The notes under the pieces: generated by a model
What the model saw: only the letters and a program-made list of their open reading frames with translations
Told to the model about the DNA's origin: nothing
Databases searched by the model: none
Shown here: positions 17,493 to 26,524 of the stretch, in pieces
How the letters are laid out: the number at the start of each line of letters is the position of its first letter
How positions within the stretch are numbered: position 1 is the stretch's first letter
Program-made: the position numbers and the translations under genes
Assembly (NCBI RefSeq): GCF_025460835.1
Contig: NZ_JAMXAY010000030.1
Span: 1 to 64,000 of the forward strand
Source of the DNA: Parapedobacter soli
GTDB lineage: Bacteria > Bacteroidota > Bacteroidia > Sphingobacteriales > Sphingobacteriaceae
Length of the DNA: 64,000 nucleotides
Reading direction: 5' to 3'

Positions 17493-18113
17493 TTATAATT
17501 TGTAGTCGGTAATTTTTATCGTATGTTCACAAAATCCATACTCTCGTGCCTGATTGGAGCACACTAGAAACAGCCTGTTTGCACTGGTACCCGCCACCAA
17601 CTGCAGGTACCAATCTACACCTTCCTCGTCTAAATTGGAAGTGGGTTCATCCAGCAGTACGATTGGCACATCGGCATAGCATGCCAAGCCCAATTTGACC
17701 CGCTGTTTCATACCTGAGGAAAAATAGCGAATTTGTTTGTCCTGAGCGTGGGTAAGCCCAAGACGTTCTATCAGGAGCTTTTCGTCGAAGCCCCCGAGGA
17801 ACCGTTTATGGGCGAAATGAAACCGGATTTGCTCGCTAAGTGTGAACTCTTCGATCAACTCAAGATAAGGTGCCGCTATCGATAGGTATTGGTAAATATC
17901 GTCGGGCGCGATAATTTGGCCTTGGTCACGGTACTCAATCCGGCCGGCAGATGGCATCAGTGCCGAAGAGACAACCTGCAACAAGGTGGACTTGCCAGAA
18001 CCGTTGGGCCCCAAGACGGCATAGCGCGCGCCCGTGGTAAAGCGGTAGTTCAAATGCTGAAAGACCCAATCCCGGTTAAACCGTCTGCCAATGTCTTCCA
18101 GAATAACTTCCAT
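17493..18113 (-). CDS. ABC transporter ATP-binding protein, lone subunit
   Basis: A 206-residue ATPase. Walker A is GPNGSGKSTL near residue 38, the signature is YFSSGMKQRVKLG near residue 132, and Walker B plus D-loop is VLLDEPTSNLD near residue 155. No permease gene is adjacent. It follows lpxA by 3 bases, where the ATG at 18113 sits just after an in-frame GTG that touches the lpxA stop codon. The link with lpxA suggests an envelope role, but the cargo is unknown. The fold resembles CcmA or daunorubicin-type exporters. Confidence 0.88.
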   Translation of the reverse strand: MEVILEDIGRRFNRDWVFQHLNYRFTTGARYAVLGPNGSGKSTLLQVVSSALMPSAGRIEYRDQGQIIAPDDIYQYLSIAAPYLELIEEFTLSEQIRFHFAHKRFLGGFDEKLLIERLGLTHAQDKQIRYFSSGMKQRVKLGLACYADVPIVLLDEPTSNLDEEGVDWYLQLVAGTSANRLFLVCSNQAREYGFCEHTIKITDYKL

Positions 18114-18116
18114 CAC

Positions 18117-18911
18117 CTAAAGTACGCCCTTGCTTTGGCCGAAGCCCTTCATTACCCCACGGTTGGAATTGCGGATGAAATCGAGTATCTCGTCACGTAT
18201 CTCGGTGGGTTTGTATTCTGCTTCAATGATATCCATTGCTTTGGTTAGGTTGTTGTTCTTGACAAACAATACACGGTAGATATCTTGGATTTCGTTGATC
18301 TGGTTGGATGAGAACCCCCGCCGCCGCAGTCCTACCGAATTGATACCCACATAGGCAAGTGGTTCGCGCGCCGCCTTCACAAATGGGGGTACATCTTTGC
18401 GCACCAGCGAGCCACCCGCAATGAATGCATGTGAGCCCACATGGCAAAACTGATGCACAGCAACCATGCCCGCCAGCACTACAAAATCACCGACTATGAT
18501 ATGCCCTGCCAACGTACTGTTATTTGAGAAAATACAGTTGTCGCCCACAATACAGTCGTGTGCAATGTGGCTATATGCTTGGATCAAACAGTTCTTTCCG
18601 ATAACAGTTTTCCATTTATCTTTCGTCCCACGATTTACTGTCACACATTCGCGGATAGTGGTATTGTCGCCGATTTCGGCCGTGGTTTCTTCGCCGTCAA
18701 ATTTCAGATCTTGGGGAATACCCGAAATAACCGCACCGGGGAAAATACGGCAGTTCTTACCGATACGAGCCCCATCCATAATGGTGACATTGGAGCCGAT
18801 CCACGTACCATCTTCGATTACAACGTCTTTATGGATGGTCACAAATGGCTCGATCACCACATTCCCAGCGATCTTTGCCTGGGGATGTATGTATGCTAAC
18901 GGTTGTATCAT
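18117..18911 (-). CDS. lpxA: Acyl-ACP:UDP-N-acetylglucosamine O-acyltransferase
   Basis: First step of lipid A synthesis: transfers a 3-hydroxyacyl chain from ACP to the 3-hydroxyl of UDP-GlcNAc. The 264-residue protein is a left-handed beta helix of hexapeptide repeats over residues 1-190, with the catalytic histidine in MVAVHQFCHVG near residue 125 and a C-terminal helical domain. Its start overlaps the lpxC-fabZ stop by 4 bases, so it is translationally coupled to it. Length and order match other Bacteroidota. Confidence 0.97.
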   Translation of the reverse strand: MIQPLAYIHPQAKIAGNVVIEPFVTIHKDVVIEDGTWIGSNVTIMDGARIGKNCRIFPGAVISGIPQDLKFDGEETTAEIGDNTTIRECVTVNRGTKDKWKTVIGKNCLIQAYSHIAHDCIVGDNCIFSNNSTLAGHIIVGDFVVLAGMVAVHQFCHVGSHAFIAGGSLVRKDVPPFVKAAREPLAYVGINSVGLRRRGFSSNQINEIQDIYRVLFVKNNNLTKAMDIIEAEYKPTEIRDEILDFIRNSNRGVMKGFGQSKGVL

Positions 18912-20317
18912 GATGCTTGGCTCTCTTTTACTTTTACAATCTGGGCCATCAACTCGGCCTCTACTACCACTTTCTCGCCAACCATCCCTACACCTTTCAT
19001 CTGGGCAATCCCCCTACGGATCGGCTCCAACAAATCGCAGCGGAAGATGATGGTGTCACCGGGGTTCACCTGCGCTTTAAACCGGGCGTTTTCTATTTTC
19101 AGGAATAATGTAAGATAATTCTCAGGATCGGGCACTGTGCTTAGTACCAACACCCCACCGGTTTGCGCCATTGCTTCTATCTGCAGCACCCCGGGAAAAA
19201 CGGGTGCCCCCGGGAAATGGCCCAAGAACAAATCCTCATTCATGGTTACATTTTTCAGTCCAACCACATGTGATTTGGTCAGTTCCAGTATCTTATCGAT
19301 CATCAAGAACGGCTGCCTGTGCGGCAGGATGTTCATGATCTGGACAGTATCATACAGTGGCGGCATATTGGGGTCATATACCTTAGCATACTTGCGTCCT
19401 TTTTCCTTTTTTATCTGCGCTTTTATCTTTTTGGCAAACGCTACGTTGGCCGCGTGGCCGGGCCGTGCGGCCATAATATGGCCTTTGATAGGCCGCCCTA
19501 CCAACGCCAAATCACCAATCATATCCAGCAATTTATGCCGGGCTGGCTCATTCTGGTGGCGGAGTTCAATATTATCCAATATACCTTCTTTTGCCACGTC
19601 GATATCTTCCCGGTTGAACAGCTTGGCCAGGTGCCGCAGCTCGTTTTTGCTCACTTCCCTGTCGACCACCACAATCGCATTATTCAAATCGCCTCCTTTG
19701 ATGAGGTTGTTCTTGAGCAACATCTCCAGCTCATGGAGAAAGCAGAACGTACGCGATGACGCGATGTCTTTGGAAAATTCGTCGATACTGCTGATGGAGG
19801 CATGCTGGCTGCCCAACACAGGCGAATTGAAATCGATCATACAGGTAAAGCGGTACCCATCAAGCGGCATCGCAACCATCTCAACTTTGCGGTCGGGCTC
19901 GGTATGGTGTAGATTATGTGGTATCTCATAATAGTCACGATCTGCTGCCTGGTCTACATAACCGGTTTCTTCGATTGCTTTAACGAATGGTGCTGAACTG
20001 CCATCCATGATGGGAACCTCCGGCCCGTCGATATCAATAAGTACATTATCGATCTGAAGGCCCACCAATGCCGCCATCAAGTGCTCGATAGTGCTTACAC
20101 GTGCCCCATTTTGTGATATCGTCGTTCCGCGTGAAGTATCCGACACATTCTCAGCATCGACAAGTACTACCGGCTGGTTTTCGAGGTCGATACGCCTAAA
20201 TTTATACCAATGATGTTCCGGGGCTGGTTTTAGGGTCATGGTCACGGGCTTCCCGGTATGCAGCCCTACCCCAGAAATGACAATGTCTGATTTGATCGTG
20301 CGTTGTTTTACGTTCAT
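18908..20317 (-). CDS. lpxC-fabZ: Bifunctional LpxC-FabZ (deacetylase / 3-hydroxyacyl-ACP dehydratase)
   Basis: One 469-residue protein joining two enzymes that compete for the same acyl pool. Residues 1-305 are LpxC, the zinc-dependent UDP-3-O-acyl-GlcNAc deacetylase: IEHLMAALVG carries one zinc histidine and the GRPIKGHIMAARPGH segment carries further active-site residues. Residues about 320-465 are FabZ, the fatty-acid elongation dehydratase: LPHRQPFLMID and the catalytic HFPGAPVFPGVLQIEAMAQ. This fusion is standard in Bacteroidota. It lies 43 bases downstream of lpxD and overlaps lpxA by 4. Confidence 0.97.
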   Translation of the reverse strand: MNVKQRTIKSDIVISGVGLHTGKPVTMTLKPAPEHHWYKFRRIDLENQPVVLVDAENVSDTSRGTTISQNGARVSTIEHLMAALVGLQIDNVLIDIDGPEVPIMDGSSAPFVKAIEETGYVDQAADRDYYEIPHNLHHTEPDRKVEMVAMPLDGYRFTCMIDFNSPVLGSQHASISSIDEFSKDIASSRTFCFLHELEMLLKNNLIKGGDLNNAIVVVDREVSKNELRHLAKLFNREDIDVAKEGILDNIELRHQNEPARHKLLDMIGDLALVGRPIKGHIMAARPGHAANVAFAKKIKAQIKKEKGRKYAKVYDPNMPPLYDTVQIMNILPHRQPFLMIDKILELTKSHVVGLKNVTMNEDLFLGHFPGAPVFPGVLQIEAMAQTGGVLVLSTVPDPENYLTLFLKIENARFKAQVNPGDTIIFRCDLLEPIRRGIAQMKGVGMVGEKVVVEAELMAQIVKVKESQAS

Positions 20318-20360
20318 CTTTAATTATGCTTATCCGCAAGCAGACGGATTTAAAGCTGTT

Positions 20361-21401
20361 TTATTTCGACAATTCTTTTGTTAATAATAGCTGTTCCAAC
20401 TCCTCAATGCGGCGCTCAAGCTCCGGCAAGCGTGCGTACACGACCTGCGAACGCATTTGTGCGTTGTAGGGAGCCGCAGGTGTACCCGACCATTTCTTCC
20501 CTTCTTCCAAAATTGTCCGGTTAATGCCCGACTGCGCCTGTATCTGGCTACCGTTGGCTATGCTGATATGGCCCACAGCACCCACCTGCCCACCGATTAC
20601 GACATACTCGCCGATTTTGGTACTTCCGGATATCCCCGATTGGGCTGCAATCACAGTATGTTTTCCTATCTCCACGTTATGTGCAATTTGGATCAAATTA
20701 TCCAGTTTCACACCTTTTCTTATAATGGTCGATCCCATTGTCGCCCGGTCGATCACCGAATTGGCGCCAATCTCCACATCATCTTCGATAATCACGTTCC
20801 CTATCTGGCTGATCTTGTTGTAAGTTCCATCATCCTGGGGTGCGAAGCCAAAACCATCACTACCCACAACCGTTCCCGAATGGATAATGACGTGTTTTCC
20901 GATAATACAATCAAAATAAACCGATACCCCTGGAAACAATGTAGTATCATCACCGATTTTGACGTTCTCACCGATATAAACATGGGGATAAATCTTACAT
21001 CGATCACCTATAATAGCCCCGCGATCAATATACGCAAATGCACCAATATATACGTCGTTTCCGACCTTGGCGTTTGCATCGATAACTGCCCGGTCTTCAA
21101 TACCGGTTTTATCCAATCGCATTTTGTTATATAGTTCCAGCAGGGTGGAAAAAGCCGAGTATGCATTTTTAACCCGCACAATCGTGGCCTGTACTGGATG
21201 GTCTAATTTCAGATCATCATTGACGATGATTACCGATGCTTTGGTTGTATAGAGGTATTGCTCATACTTCGGGTTAGACAGAAAAGAGAGCGAACCCGTC
21301 GACGCCTCCTCGATCTTGGCCAATTGCCTCACCACCACATCCGGATCCCCCTCAAGGGTGCCGTTAACGAGCGTTGCTATTTGATGTGCGGAAAATTGCA
21401 T
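20361..21401 (-). CDS. lpxD: UDP-3-O-(3-hydroxyacyl)glucosamine N-acyltransferase
   Basis: Third lipid A step: adds the second hydroxyacyl chain to the glucosamine amine. The 346-residue protein has the N-terminal uridine-binding domain (residues 1-100), a hexapeptide left-handed beta helix (105-310) with the catalytic histidine in QIAHNVEIG near residue 240, and a C-terminal helix rich in Glu/Leu. The start is ATG 21401: an in-frame TTG two codons earlier lies inside the -7 element. It is the first of the lipid A genes and is 31 bases downstream of the HD phosphohydrolase gene. Confidence 0.95.
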   Translation of the reverse strand: MQFSAHQIATLVNGTLEGDPDVVVRQLAKIEEASTGSLSFLSNPKYEQYLYTTKASVIIVNDDLKLDHPVQATIVRVKNAYSAFSTLLELYNKMRLDKTGIEDRAVIDANAKVGNDVYIGAFAYIDRGAIIGDRCKIYPHVYIGENVKIGDDTTLFPGVSVYFDCIIGKHVIIHSGTVVGSDGFGFAPQDDGTYNKISQIGNVIIEDDVEIGANSVIDRATMGSTIIRKGVKLDNLIQIAHNVEIGKHTVIAAQSGISGSTKIGEYVVIGGQVGAVGHISIANGSQIQAQSGINRTILEEGKKWSGTPAAPYNAQMRSQVVYARLPELERRIEELEQLLLTKELSK

Positions 21402-21404
21402 CTG

Positions 21405-21412
21405 CAAATGTA
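21405..21412 (-). promoter_or_regulatory. Putative -7 element directly before lpxD
   Basis: TACATTTG on the minus strand fits TAnnTTTG and is followed by CAG and then the lpxD ATG. A transcript starting about 4 bases downstream would begin at the ATG, so a leaderless mRNA is possible. The -33 box is not evident. Confidence 0.4.
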
Positions 21413-21432
21413 TAAGTTTAAACGGTAATAAT

Positions 21433-22695
21433 TTAAATTTTACTGACTCTATCTGTTGAGAGCGGCGTATGCGTCAACTCTTTCGGAAAGGAAACCGCAA
21501 ACTTTTGGACTTTCCGTGATAATGTCTCCAAATTAGACAAATCGGAAGCCTCAGCAATGTCTTGTATACTGCCATCTTTCATTAAAATTTTGATGGTACC
21601 ATTTTTAGGTTCATACGCACTGTTTTCTATAGATTGCAACCACACATAATAATCCACATCGGCCACATCAATATCAAAATAATCCACGGCTTCCGCTTTC
21701 AACTGTTCAATCAATCCTTCCGGAGGGCGTATAGCATGCAACTCCGTGTGATATAACGACCGCGATATCAGCCGTGAGCACAACATACGCAAAATAGGGT
21801 CGCTGTGATATGCCCAAGTCTTCACGGCAGACCAAATGTCCGTATCATCAAGACGCGAAAAATGCACTAAATGTAGGGCATCTTCGGTAAAATTCTGCCG
21901 GGTTACCTTAGTGCGCAAAAAATGTTCCAAGGATGGCGAAGCGAAGAGTAAAGTACCCGTTCCGCAAAGCTCTTTGGCACGCTTCAGGATTTTAAGCAGC
22001 ATCTGCTCTGCACTGATTACCGTCTTATGCAGGTACACCTGCCAATACATCAACCGCCTGGCGATGAGAAATTTCTCCACCGAATAAATACCTTTCTGCT
22101 CAACAACAAGTTCGTTCTCAACAACATTAAGCATTTTAATGATACGGTCGAAACTGATAACGCCCTCGGCTACACCCGTAAAAAAACTATCGCGGCTGAG
22201 GTAATCCATCCGGTCCGTATCGAGCTGGCCGGCCACCAACTGGTGCAGAAATTTCTTTGGGTACTGGTTGTTGAAAATTGCAATGGCTAAGTCCAGACGC
22301 CCCGCCACCATCTCATTCAGTTCATTCATCATGAGCGAGGAGAGCAGTTCGTGCGAAACGCCTTCTACCAAGGTGTGTTCCAATGAGTGTGAAAACGGCC
22401 CGTGGCCAATATCATGCAGCAAAATAGCAGCCAGTGCCGCCTCTTCCTCTTCTTCTGAAATGGCAACACCCTTGCCCCGCAAGGTTTCCAACGAAAGCCC
22501 CATGAGGTGCATCGCACCAAGCGCATGCTGGAAACGAGTATGTAGTGCACCGGGATATACCAGATGTGTCATACTCACCTGCTTGATGTACCGCAAACGC
22601 TGGAAATAGGGGTGTTGAATCAGGTCATAAATGAAACCGGACGGAATGGATATAAATCCATATACAGGATCGTTGATTATTTTCTTTTTGTTCAA
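21433..22695 (-). CDS. HD-domain phosphohydrolase (dNTPase-like)
   Basis: A 420-residue cytoplasmic protein of the HD/SAMHD1-like group. Metal-binding residues are in [12 protein letters not shown] near residue 55, [12 protein letters not shown] near residue 95 and LDTDRMDYL near residue 160. Relatives include dGTP triphosphohydrolases and uncharacterised HD proteins widespread in Bacteroidota; the true substrate is unknown. It is divergent from porX across 172 bases and is followed by lpxD. Confidence 0.88.
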   Translation of the reverse strand: MNKKKIINDPVYGFISIPSGFIYDLIQHPYFQRLRYIKQVSMTHLVYPGALHTRFQHALGAMHLMGLSLETLRGKGVAISEEEEEAALAAILLHDIGHGPFSHSLEHTLVEGVSHELLSSLMMNELNEMVAGRLDLAIAIFNNQYPKKFLHQLVAGQLDTDRMDYLSRDSFFTGVAEGVISFDRIIKMLNVVENELVVEQKGIYSVEKFLIARRLMYWQVYLHKTVISAEQMLLKILKRAKELCGTGTLLFASPSLEHFLRTKVTRQNFTEDALHLVHFSRLDDTDIWSAVKTWAYHSDPILRMLCSRLISRSLYHTELHAIRPPEGLIEQLKAEAVDYFDIDVADVDYYVWLQSIENSAYEPKNGTIKILMKDGSIQDIAEASDLSNLETLSRKVQKFAVSFPKELTHTPLSTDRVSKI

Positions 22696-22867
22696 CCGCT
22701 ATTTTCATTGCGGAGAGACGTAATCGCCGACCGCATTTATATGCGGCAAAGATACGTTACCGCGCTGTTAATTTATGTTAAAATTGTCAATAGCGGCAAA
22801 CTTTTCACTAAGTTCGCCTCTTATCTGGCGGCTCGCATCGGGCGAGACAACACATTGGAGAATCAAC

Positions 22868-24421
22868 ATGCAGGAAACAAATATACTATGGGCAGACGAT
22901 GAAATTGATTTACTGAAGCCACATATCATGCTTCTAAACGAAAGAGGGTATGCTGTAAAAACGGTAACCAACGGCAATGATGCGGTGGATGCCTTCAAAA
23001 AAGGCTTCTATGATCTGGTTTTTTTGGATGAGAATATGCCTGGACTGACCGGGCTGGAAACACTTTCCGAACTTAAAAACATCAATCCCGCCGTACCGAT
23101 GGTATTGGTTACCAAAAACGAAGAAGAACATCTCATGGAAGATGCGATCGGCTCCAAAATCGACGACTACCTTATCAAGCCCGTAAATCCGAAGCAAATC
23201 CTGCTCACCATTAAGAAGCTCACCGAAAACAAGCGGCTAATCAGTGAGAAAACATCGATGGCTTATCAGCAGGATTTCCGGAACCTCGGTATGATTCTCA
23301 ATGACAATCTCGACTACGAACAGTGGGCGGATGTGTACAAAAAACTGATATATTGGGAGCTATCACTCGAGAAATTGGAAGATGCGGGTATGCATGAGGT
23401 ACTTACCTTGCAAAAGGCGGAAGCCAACATGCAATTTTTCAAGTTTATCGAAAAAAAATACCTCCAATGGATAAAGGAGCCCGAAACCGGGCCGACCATG
23501 TCGCACCAGCTCTTCCGCAAAAAGGTATTCCCTACGCTTCAGGAAGCCAGGCCGACTTTCTTTTTCCTGATCGACAACCTTCGGTACGACCAGTGGCGTA
23601 TTATCAACGAGGTCATCACCAACTACTTCCGGCTCGAAGAGGAAGATAGCTACTATAGTATCTTACCCACCGCTACCCAGTATGCCCGCAATGCAATCTT
23701 CAGCGGTTTGATGCCGCTCGACATGGAGCGCCAGTACCCCGGGGTTTGGCAGAACGACGAAGATGAGGGCGGTAAAAACCTCCATGAAGGCAAATTCCTG
23801 ACCGATCAGATCAAACGTTTGTACCGCAAAGAATGTAGACATTCATACACAAAAGTACTTACCCTGGAACAGGGTCGCGACGTGACGGACAACCTTAGCA
23901 ACCTCATGGGAAACGACCTCAACGTGTTGGTGTACAATTTTGTAGACATGCTCTCCCATGCCCGTACAGACATGGCCATGATCCGTGAGCTGGCCAATGA
24001 TGAGGCCGCTTACCGATCGCTTACCCTCTCTTGGTTTGAACATTCACCGCTGCTCGATGCATTAAGGTGGCTCTCGCAGAAACCCGTCCGCGTGATTATC
24101 ACAACAGACCACGGCACCATCCGCGTAAAACATGCCAGCAAGGTCATCGGCGACCGGAATACCAACACCAATTTGCGTTATAAGCAGGGGAAAAACCTGA
24201 ATTTCATTGCCAAAGACGTGTTCCACGTAAAAAACCCACACGATGCCATGCTGCCGAAATTGCATGTTAGCTCAAGTTTCATCTTCGCACGCGAAGACAC
24301 ATATTTTGTGTACCCCAATAATTACAACCACTTCGTCAACTACTTCAACGAAACGTTCCAACACGGTGGCATATCGCTCGAAGAGATGATCATTCCATTT
24401 GCAACATACACCACAAAATAG
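22868..24421 (+). CDS. porX: PorX, response regulator with PglZ phosphatase domain
   Basis: Regulator of the type IX secretion system and gliding. Residues 1-120 are a CheY-like receiver: the acidic pair in WADDEID, the phosphoacceptor Asp in LVFLDENMPGL near residue 54, and the conserved Lys in LIKPVNP near 103. Residues about 200-515 are an alkaline-phosphatase-superfamily PglZ domain; TATQYARN holds the catalytic Thr and TTDHGTI is a metal site. PorX is known to cleave cyclic or linear oligonucleotides. The start at 22868 (MQETNILWADDE) is where the receiver domain begins. The partner kinase PorY is not beside it. tsaE follows. Confidence 0.95.
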   Translation: MQETNILWADDEIDLLKPHIMLLNERGYAVKTVTNGNDAVDAFKKGFYDLVFLDENMPGLTGLETLSELKNINPAVPMVLVTKNEEEHLMEDAIGSKIDDYLIKPVNPKQILLTIKKLTENKRLISEKTSMAYQQDFRNLGMILNDNLDYEQWADVYKKLIYWELSLEKLEDAGMHEVLTLQKAEANMQFFKFIEKKYLQWIKEPETGPTMSHQLFRKKVFPTLQEARPTFFFLIDNLRYDQWRIINEVITNYFRLEEEDSYYSILPTATQYARNAIFSGLMPLDMERQYPGVWQNDEDEGGKNLHEGKFLTDQIKRLYRKECRHSYTKVLTLEQGRDVTDNLSNLMGNDLNVLVYNFVDMLSHARTDMAMIRELANDEAAYRSLTLSWFEHSPLLDALRWLSQKPVRVIITTDHGTIRVKHASKVIGDRNTNTNLRYKQGKNLNFIAKDVFHVKNPHDAMLPKLHVSSSFIFAREDTYFVYPNNYNHFVNYFNETFQHGGISLEEMIIPFATYTTK

Positions 24422-24430
24422 CAAAAAGCG

Positions 24431-24438
24431 TATTTTTG
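24431..24438 (+). promoter_or_regulatory. Putative -7 element of tsaE
   Basis: TATTTTTG matches TAnnTTTG and ends 5 bases before the tsaE ATG at 24444, so a nearly leaderless transcript is implied. It lies 10 bases past the porX stop codon. AGGA between the box and ATG could serve as a minimal Shine-Dalgarno site in read-through mRNA. Confidence 0.4.
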
Positions 24439-24443
24439 CAGGA

Positions 24444-24866
24444 ATGATCATCAACGTTGTAAATCTGCAGGGGTTGCCCGATGCCGCAAACCGGCTATTG
24501 GCCGCGGTGGGCACCCGCCGCATTTTACTGTTCTACGGTGAAATGGGTGTCGGCAAAACAACACTCATCAGTGCCATCTGTCGCCAATTGGGCGTGGCTG
24601 ACACCCCTTCCAGCCCCACGTTTGCAATCGTCAACGAGTACCACAGCACACAGGGACCGTTATATCACTTCGATTTCTATCGTATCAAGTCTGAACAAGA
24701 AGCCTTTGACTTAGGCTACGAAGATTACTTTTACTCCGGCTCGTATTGCTTCGTTGAGTGGCCCGAGAAAATAGAGGGGCTGCTTCCAGCCGATGCAGCA
24801 CACATCCGTATCGCGGTAACTGGCGACGGTACCCGACGCATCACGGTAGGTACCGAGTCTCAGTAA
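24444..24866 (+). CDS. tsaE: tRNA threonylcarbamoyladenosine biosynthesis ATPase TsaE
   Basis: Essential ATPase partner of TsaB and TsaD in making t6A37 on tRNAs that read ANN codons. The 140-residue protein has Walker A GEMGVGKTTL near residue 36, SSPTFAIVNEY near residue 60 and the LYHFDFYRI and FVEWPEKI segments typical of TsaE. The ATG at 24444 is preferred because the receiver gene ends 22 bases upstream and a -7 element lies directly before it. TsaC, the enzyme making the threonylcarbamoyl donor, is encoded at 55192. Confidence 0.94.
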   Translation: MIINVVNLQGLPDAANRLLAAVGTRRILLFYGEMGVGKTTLISAICRQLGVADTPSSPTFAIVNEYHSTQGPLYHFDFYRIKSEQEAFDLGYEDYFYSGSYCFVEWPEKIEGLLPADAAHIRIAVTGDGTRRITVGTESQ

Positions 24867-24917
24867 CATACTTTTCACTTCTTGTCCTAGGTTAATGTGG
24901 CAGAACAACTGCTGCCG

Positions 24918-24948
24918 TATCTTTGTATTATAATAAAAAAACAAGGAG
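24918..24948 (+). promoter_or_regulatory. Promoter -7 element and strong Shine-Dalgarno for the dioxygenase gene
   Basis: TATCTTTG at 24918-24925 matches TAnnTTTG, and AAGGAG at 24943-24948 lies 7 bases before the ATG. The strong Shine-Dalgarno site is uncommon among genes of this window and suggests high translation. Confidence 0.5.
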
Positions 24949-24955
24949 TATAATC

Positions 24956-25894
24956 ATGGACAACAACATCTTAGGCATTCACCACATCACCGCTATCGCG
25001 GGGGATGCCAAACGCAACTACGATTTTTATACCCGGATACTAGGTCTACGTTTGGTAAAGAAAACGGTCAACTTCGACGACCCGCAGACCTACCACTTCT
25101 ATTTCGGCGACGAAGTAGGCACACCGGGTTCGATCCTTACGTTCTTTCCTTGGGGCGACCGTGTAAAACCGGGTCGCCGTGGCACGAAGCAGGTCACCGA
25201 AATTGGTTATTCCGTACCGGCGGGGAGCCTCGACTTCTGGAAGAACCGATTTGAGGCAAATGGCATTATCTATAACAATCCTGCTGAGAAATTTGGCGAA
25301 AAATACCTCACTTTCCTCGATCCCGACGGCCTTAAATTTGAATTGACCGTAGCGAAAGAGATAGATACCCGTACGCCGTGGACAACAGACGAGGTGGGCA
25401 GCGAACACGCTACGCGCGGGTTCCATCATGTGACTATCACCACAGAAAAGATGGATGCCACCGCACGCATACTCACCGATATTTTCGGGTACCGGCTGCT
25501 GCAGGAGGAAGTGAATCGCTACCGATTCATCACTGACTCCACCCCTTACGCAAACTTGGTAGATCTGGTGGAGGCGCCGGGCGAGGCCGAAGGGCTTGTT
25601 GCCGGAGGCTCGGTACACCATGTAGCATTCAGCGTTCCGGATGAAGCCACACTGATGCATTTCAGGGAAAAAATAATTGCACAGGGACTGCACATCACCG
25701 AGAAAATTGACCGCAATTATTTCTATTCACTCTATTTCCGTGAACCCGGTGGGGTGCTGTTTGAAATTGCCACCAATAACCCAGGTTTTGCCGTAGACGA
25801 GCCTGTGGCAGAATTGGGCAGCGGATTGAAATTGCCGTCCCAATACGAAACCCATCGGGAACATCTGGAAAAGGTTTTACCACAATTGGATTAA
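24956..25894 (+). CDS. VOC-family ring-cleaving dioxygenase (MhqO-like)
   Basis: A 312-residue cytoplasmic extradiol dioxygenase of the vicinal oxygen chelate fold. Two VOC modules are seen: residues about 5-130 starting GIHHITAIAG, and 150-290 with GFHHVTITT and SVHHVAFSV. Metal ligands are likely histidines in these segments plus the glutamate in LFEIATN near residue 275. Length and layout match Bacillus MhqO, which degrades hydroquinones during quinone stress. The carboxylesterase gene 3 bases downstream parallels MhqD. The substrate here is inferred. Confidence 0.85.
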   Translation: MDNNILGIHHITAIAGDAKRNYDFYTRILGLRLVKKTVNFDDPQTYHFYFGDEVGTPGSILTFFPWGDRVKPGRRGTKQVTEIGYSVPAGSLDFWKNRFEANGIIYNNPAEKFGEKYLTFLDPDGLKFELTVAKEIDTRTPWTTDEVGSEHATRGFHHVTITTEKMDATARILTDIFGYRLLQEEVNRYRFITDSTPYANLVDLVEAPGEAEGLVAGGSVHHVAFSVPDEATLMHFREKIIAQGLHITEKIDRNYFYSLYFREPGGVLFEIATNNPGFAVDEPVAELGSGLKLPSQYETHREHLEKVLPQLD

Positions 25895-25897
25895 ACT

Positions 25898-26521
25898 ATG
25901 TACATACACGAAAAGCAACTTATACAAGCTGGCAAATTGGCTGCACACGCCAAAAAGGCTGTGGTACTGCTCCATGGGCGGGGCAGTTCCGCTTCGGGCA
26001 TCCTTTCACTAAGCCACCACCTTCAGTTGGATGATGCGCTACTGCTTGCACCGCAGGCCACCAACAACTCTTGGTATCCATACAGCTTTCTGGCACCCGT
26101 GGCAAACAACCAACCGGCGCTGGATTCAGCATTGGGGCTGGTGGGCGAAGCGGAGGCTAAAGCGGCGCAATTGGGGGTCGCCCCAAATGCGCTGTACTTC
26201 GTGGGATTCTCGCAAGGGGCCTGCCTAGTCCTGGAGTACGTAGGGCGGAATGCCAAACCCTATGGTGGCGTCATCGCTTTCACCGGGGGGTTAATCGGTG
26301 AATCGCTGACGCTTAGTAATTACACCGGCGATTTTGGGGGCACGCCCATACTGATTACTTCGGGCGACAACGACCCGCATGTACCGCTATACCGGATTGA
26401 GGAAAGTGCATCGGTATTGCGTGGACTCGGTGCAAAGGTGACCCTTGAGATCTATCCCGGCAAGCCCCATAGCATCAGTCCCGATGAGACCCTGCTGGCC
26501 AACAAGGTGGTGTTGTCATAA
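25898..26521 (+). CDS. Carboxylesterase/phospholipase-type alpha/beta hydrolase (MhqD-like)
   Basis: A 207-residue cytoplasmic serine hydrolase. The oxyanion segment LLHGRGSSASG lies near residue 25, the nucleophile serine in FVGFSQGACL near residue 110, the acid in TSGDNDPHVP near residue 155 and the histidine in YPGKPHSIS near residue 188. This is the carboxylesterase 2/phospholipase group. It is translationally linked to the dioxygenase gene (3-base gap), so the two likely act in one pathway, cleaving and hydrolysing aromatic or quinone-derived products. It ends 3 bases from the convergent GH3 gene. Confidence 0.85.
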   Translation: MYIHEKQLIQAGKLAAHAKKAVVLLHGRGSSASGILSLSHHLQLDDALLLAPQATNNSWYPYSFLAPVANNQPALDSALGLVGEAEAKAAQLGVAPNALYFVGFSQGACLVLEYVGRNAKPYGGVIAFTGGLIGESLTLSNYTGDFGGTPILITSGDNDPHVPLYRIEESASVLRGLGAKVTLEIYPGKPHSISPDETLLANKVVLS

Positions 26522-26524
26522 CCA

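Noticed and set aside
22775-22867. N-terminal extension of PorX by 31 residues
   Set aside because: The receiver fold begins at MQETNILWADDE; the extension has no similarity to PorX and covers the promoter space shared with the HD gene.
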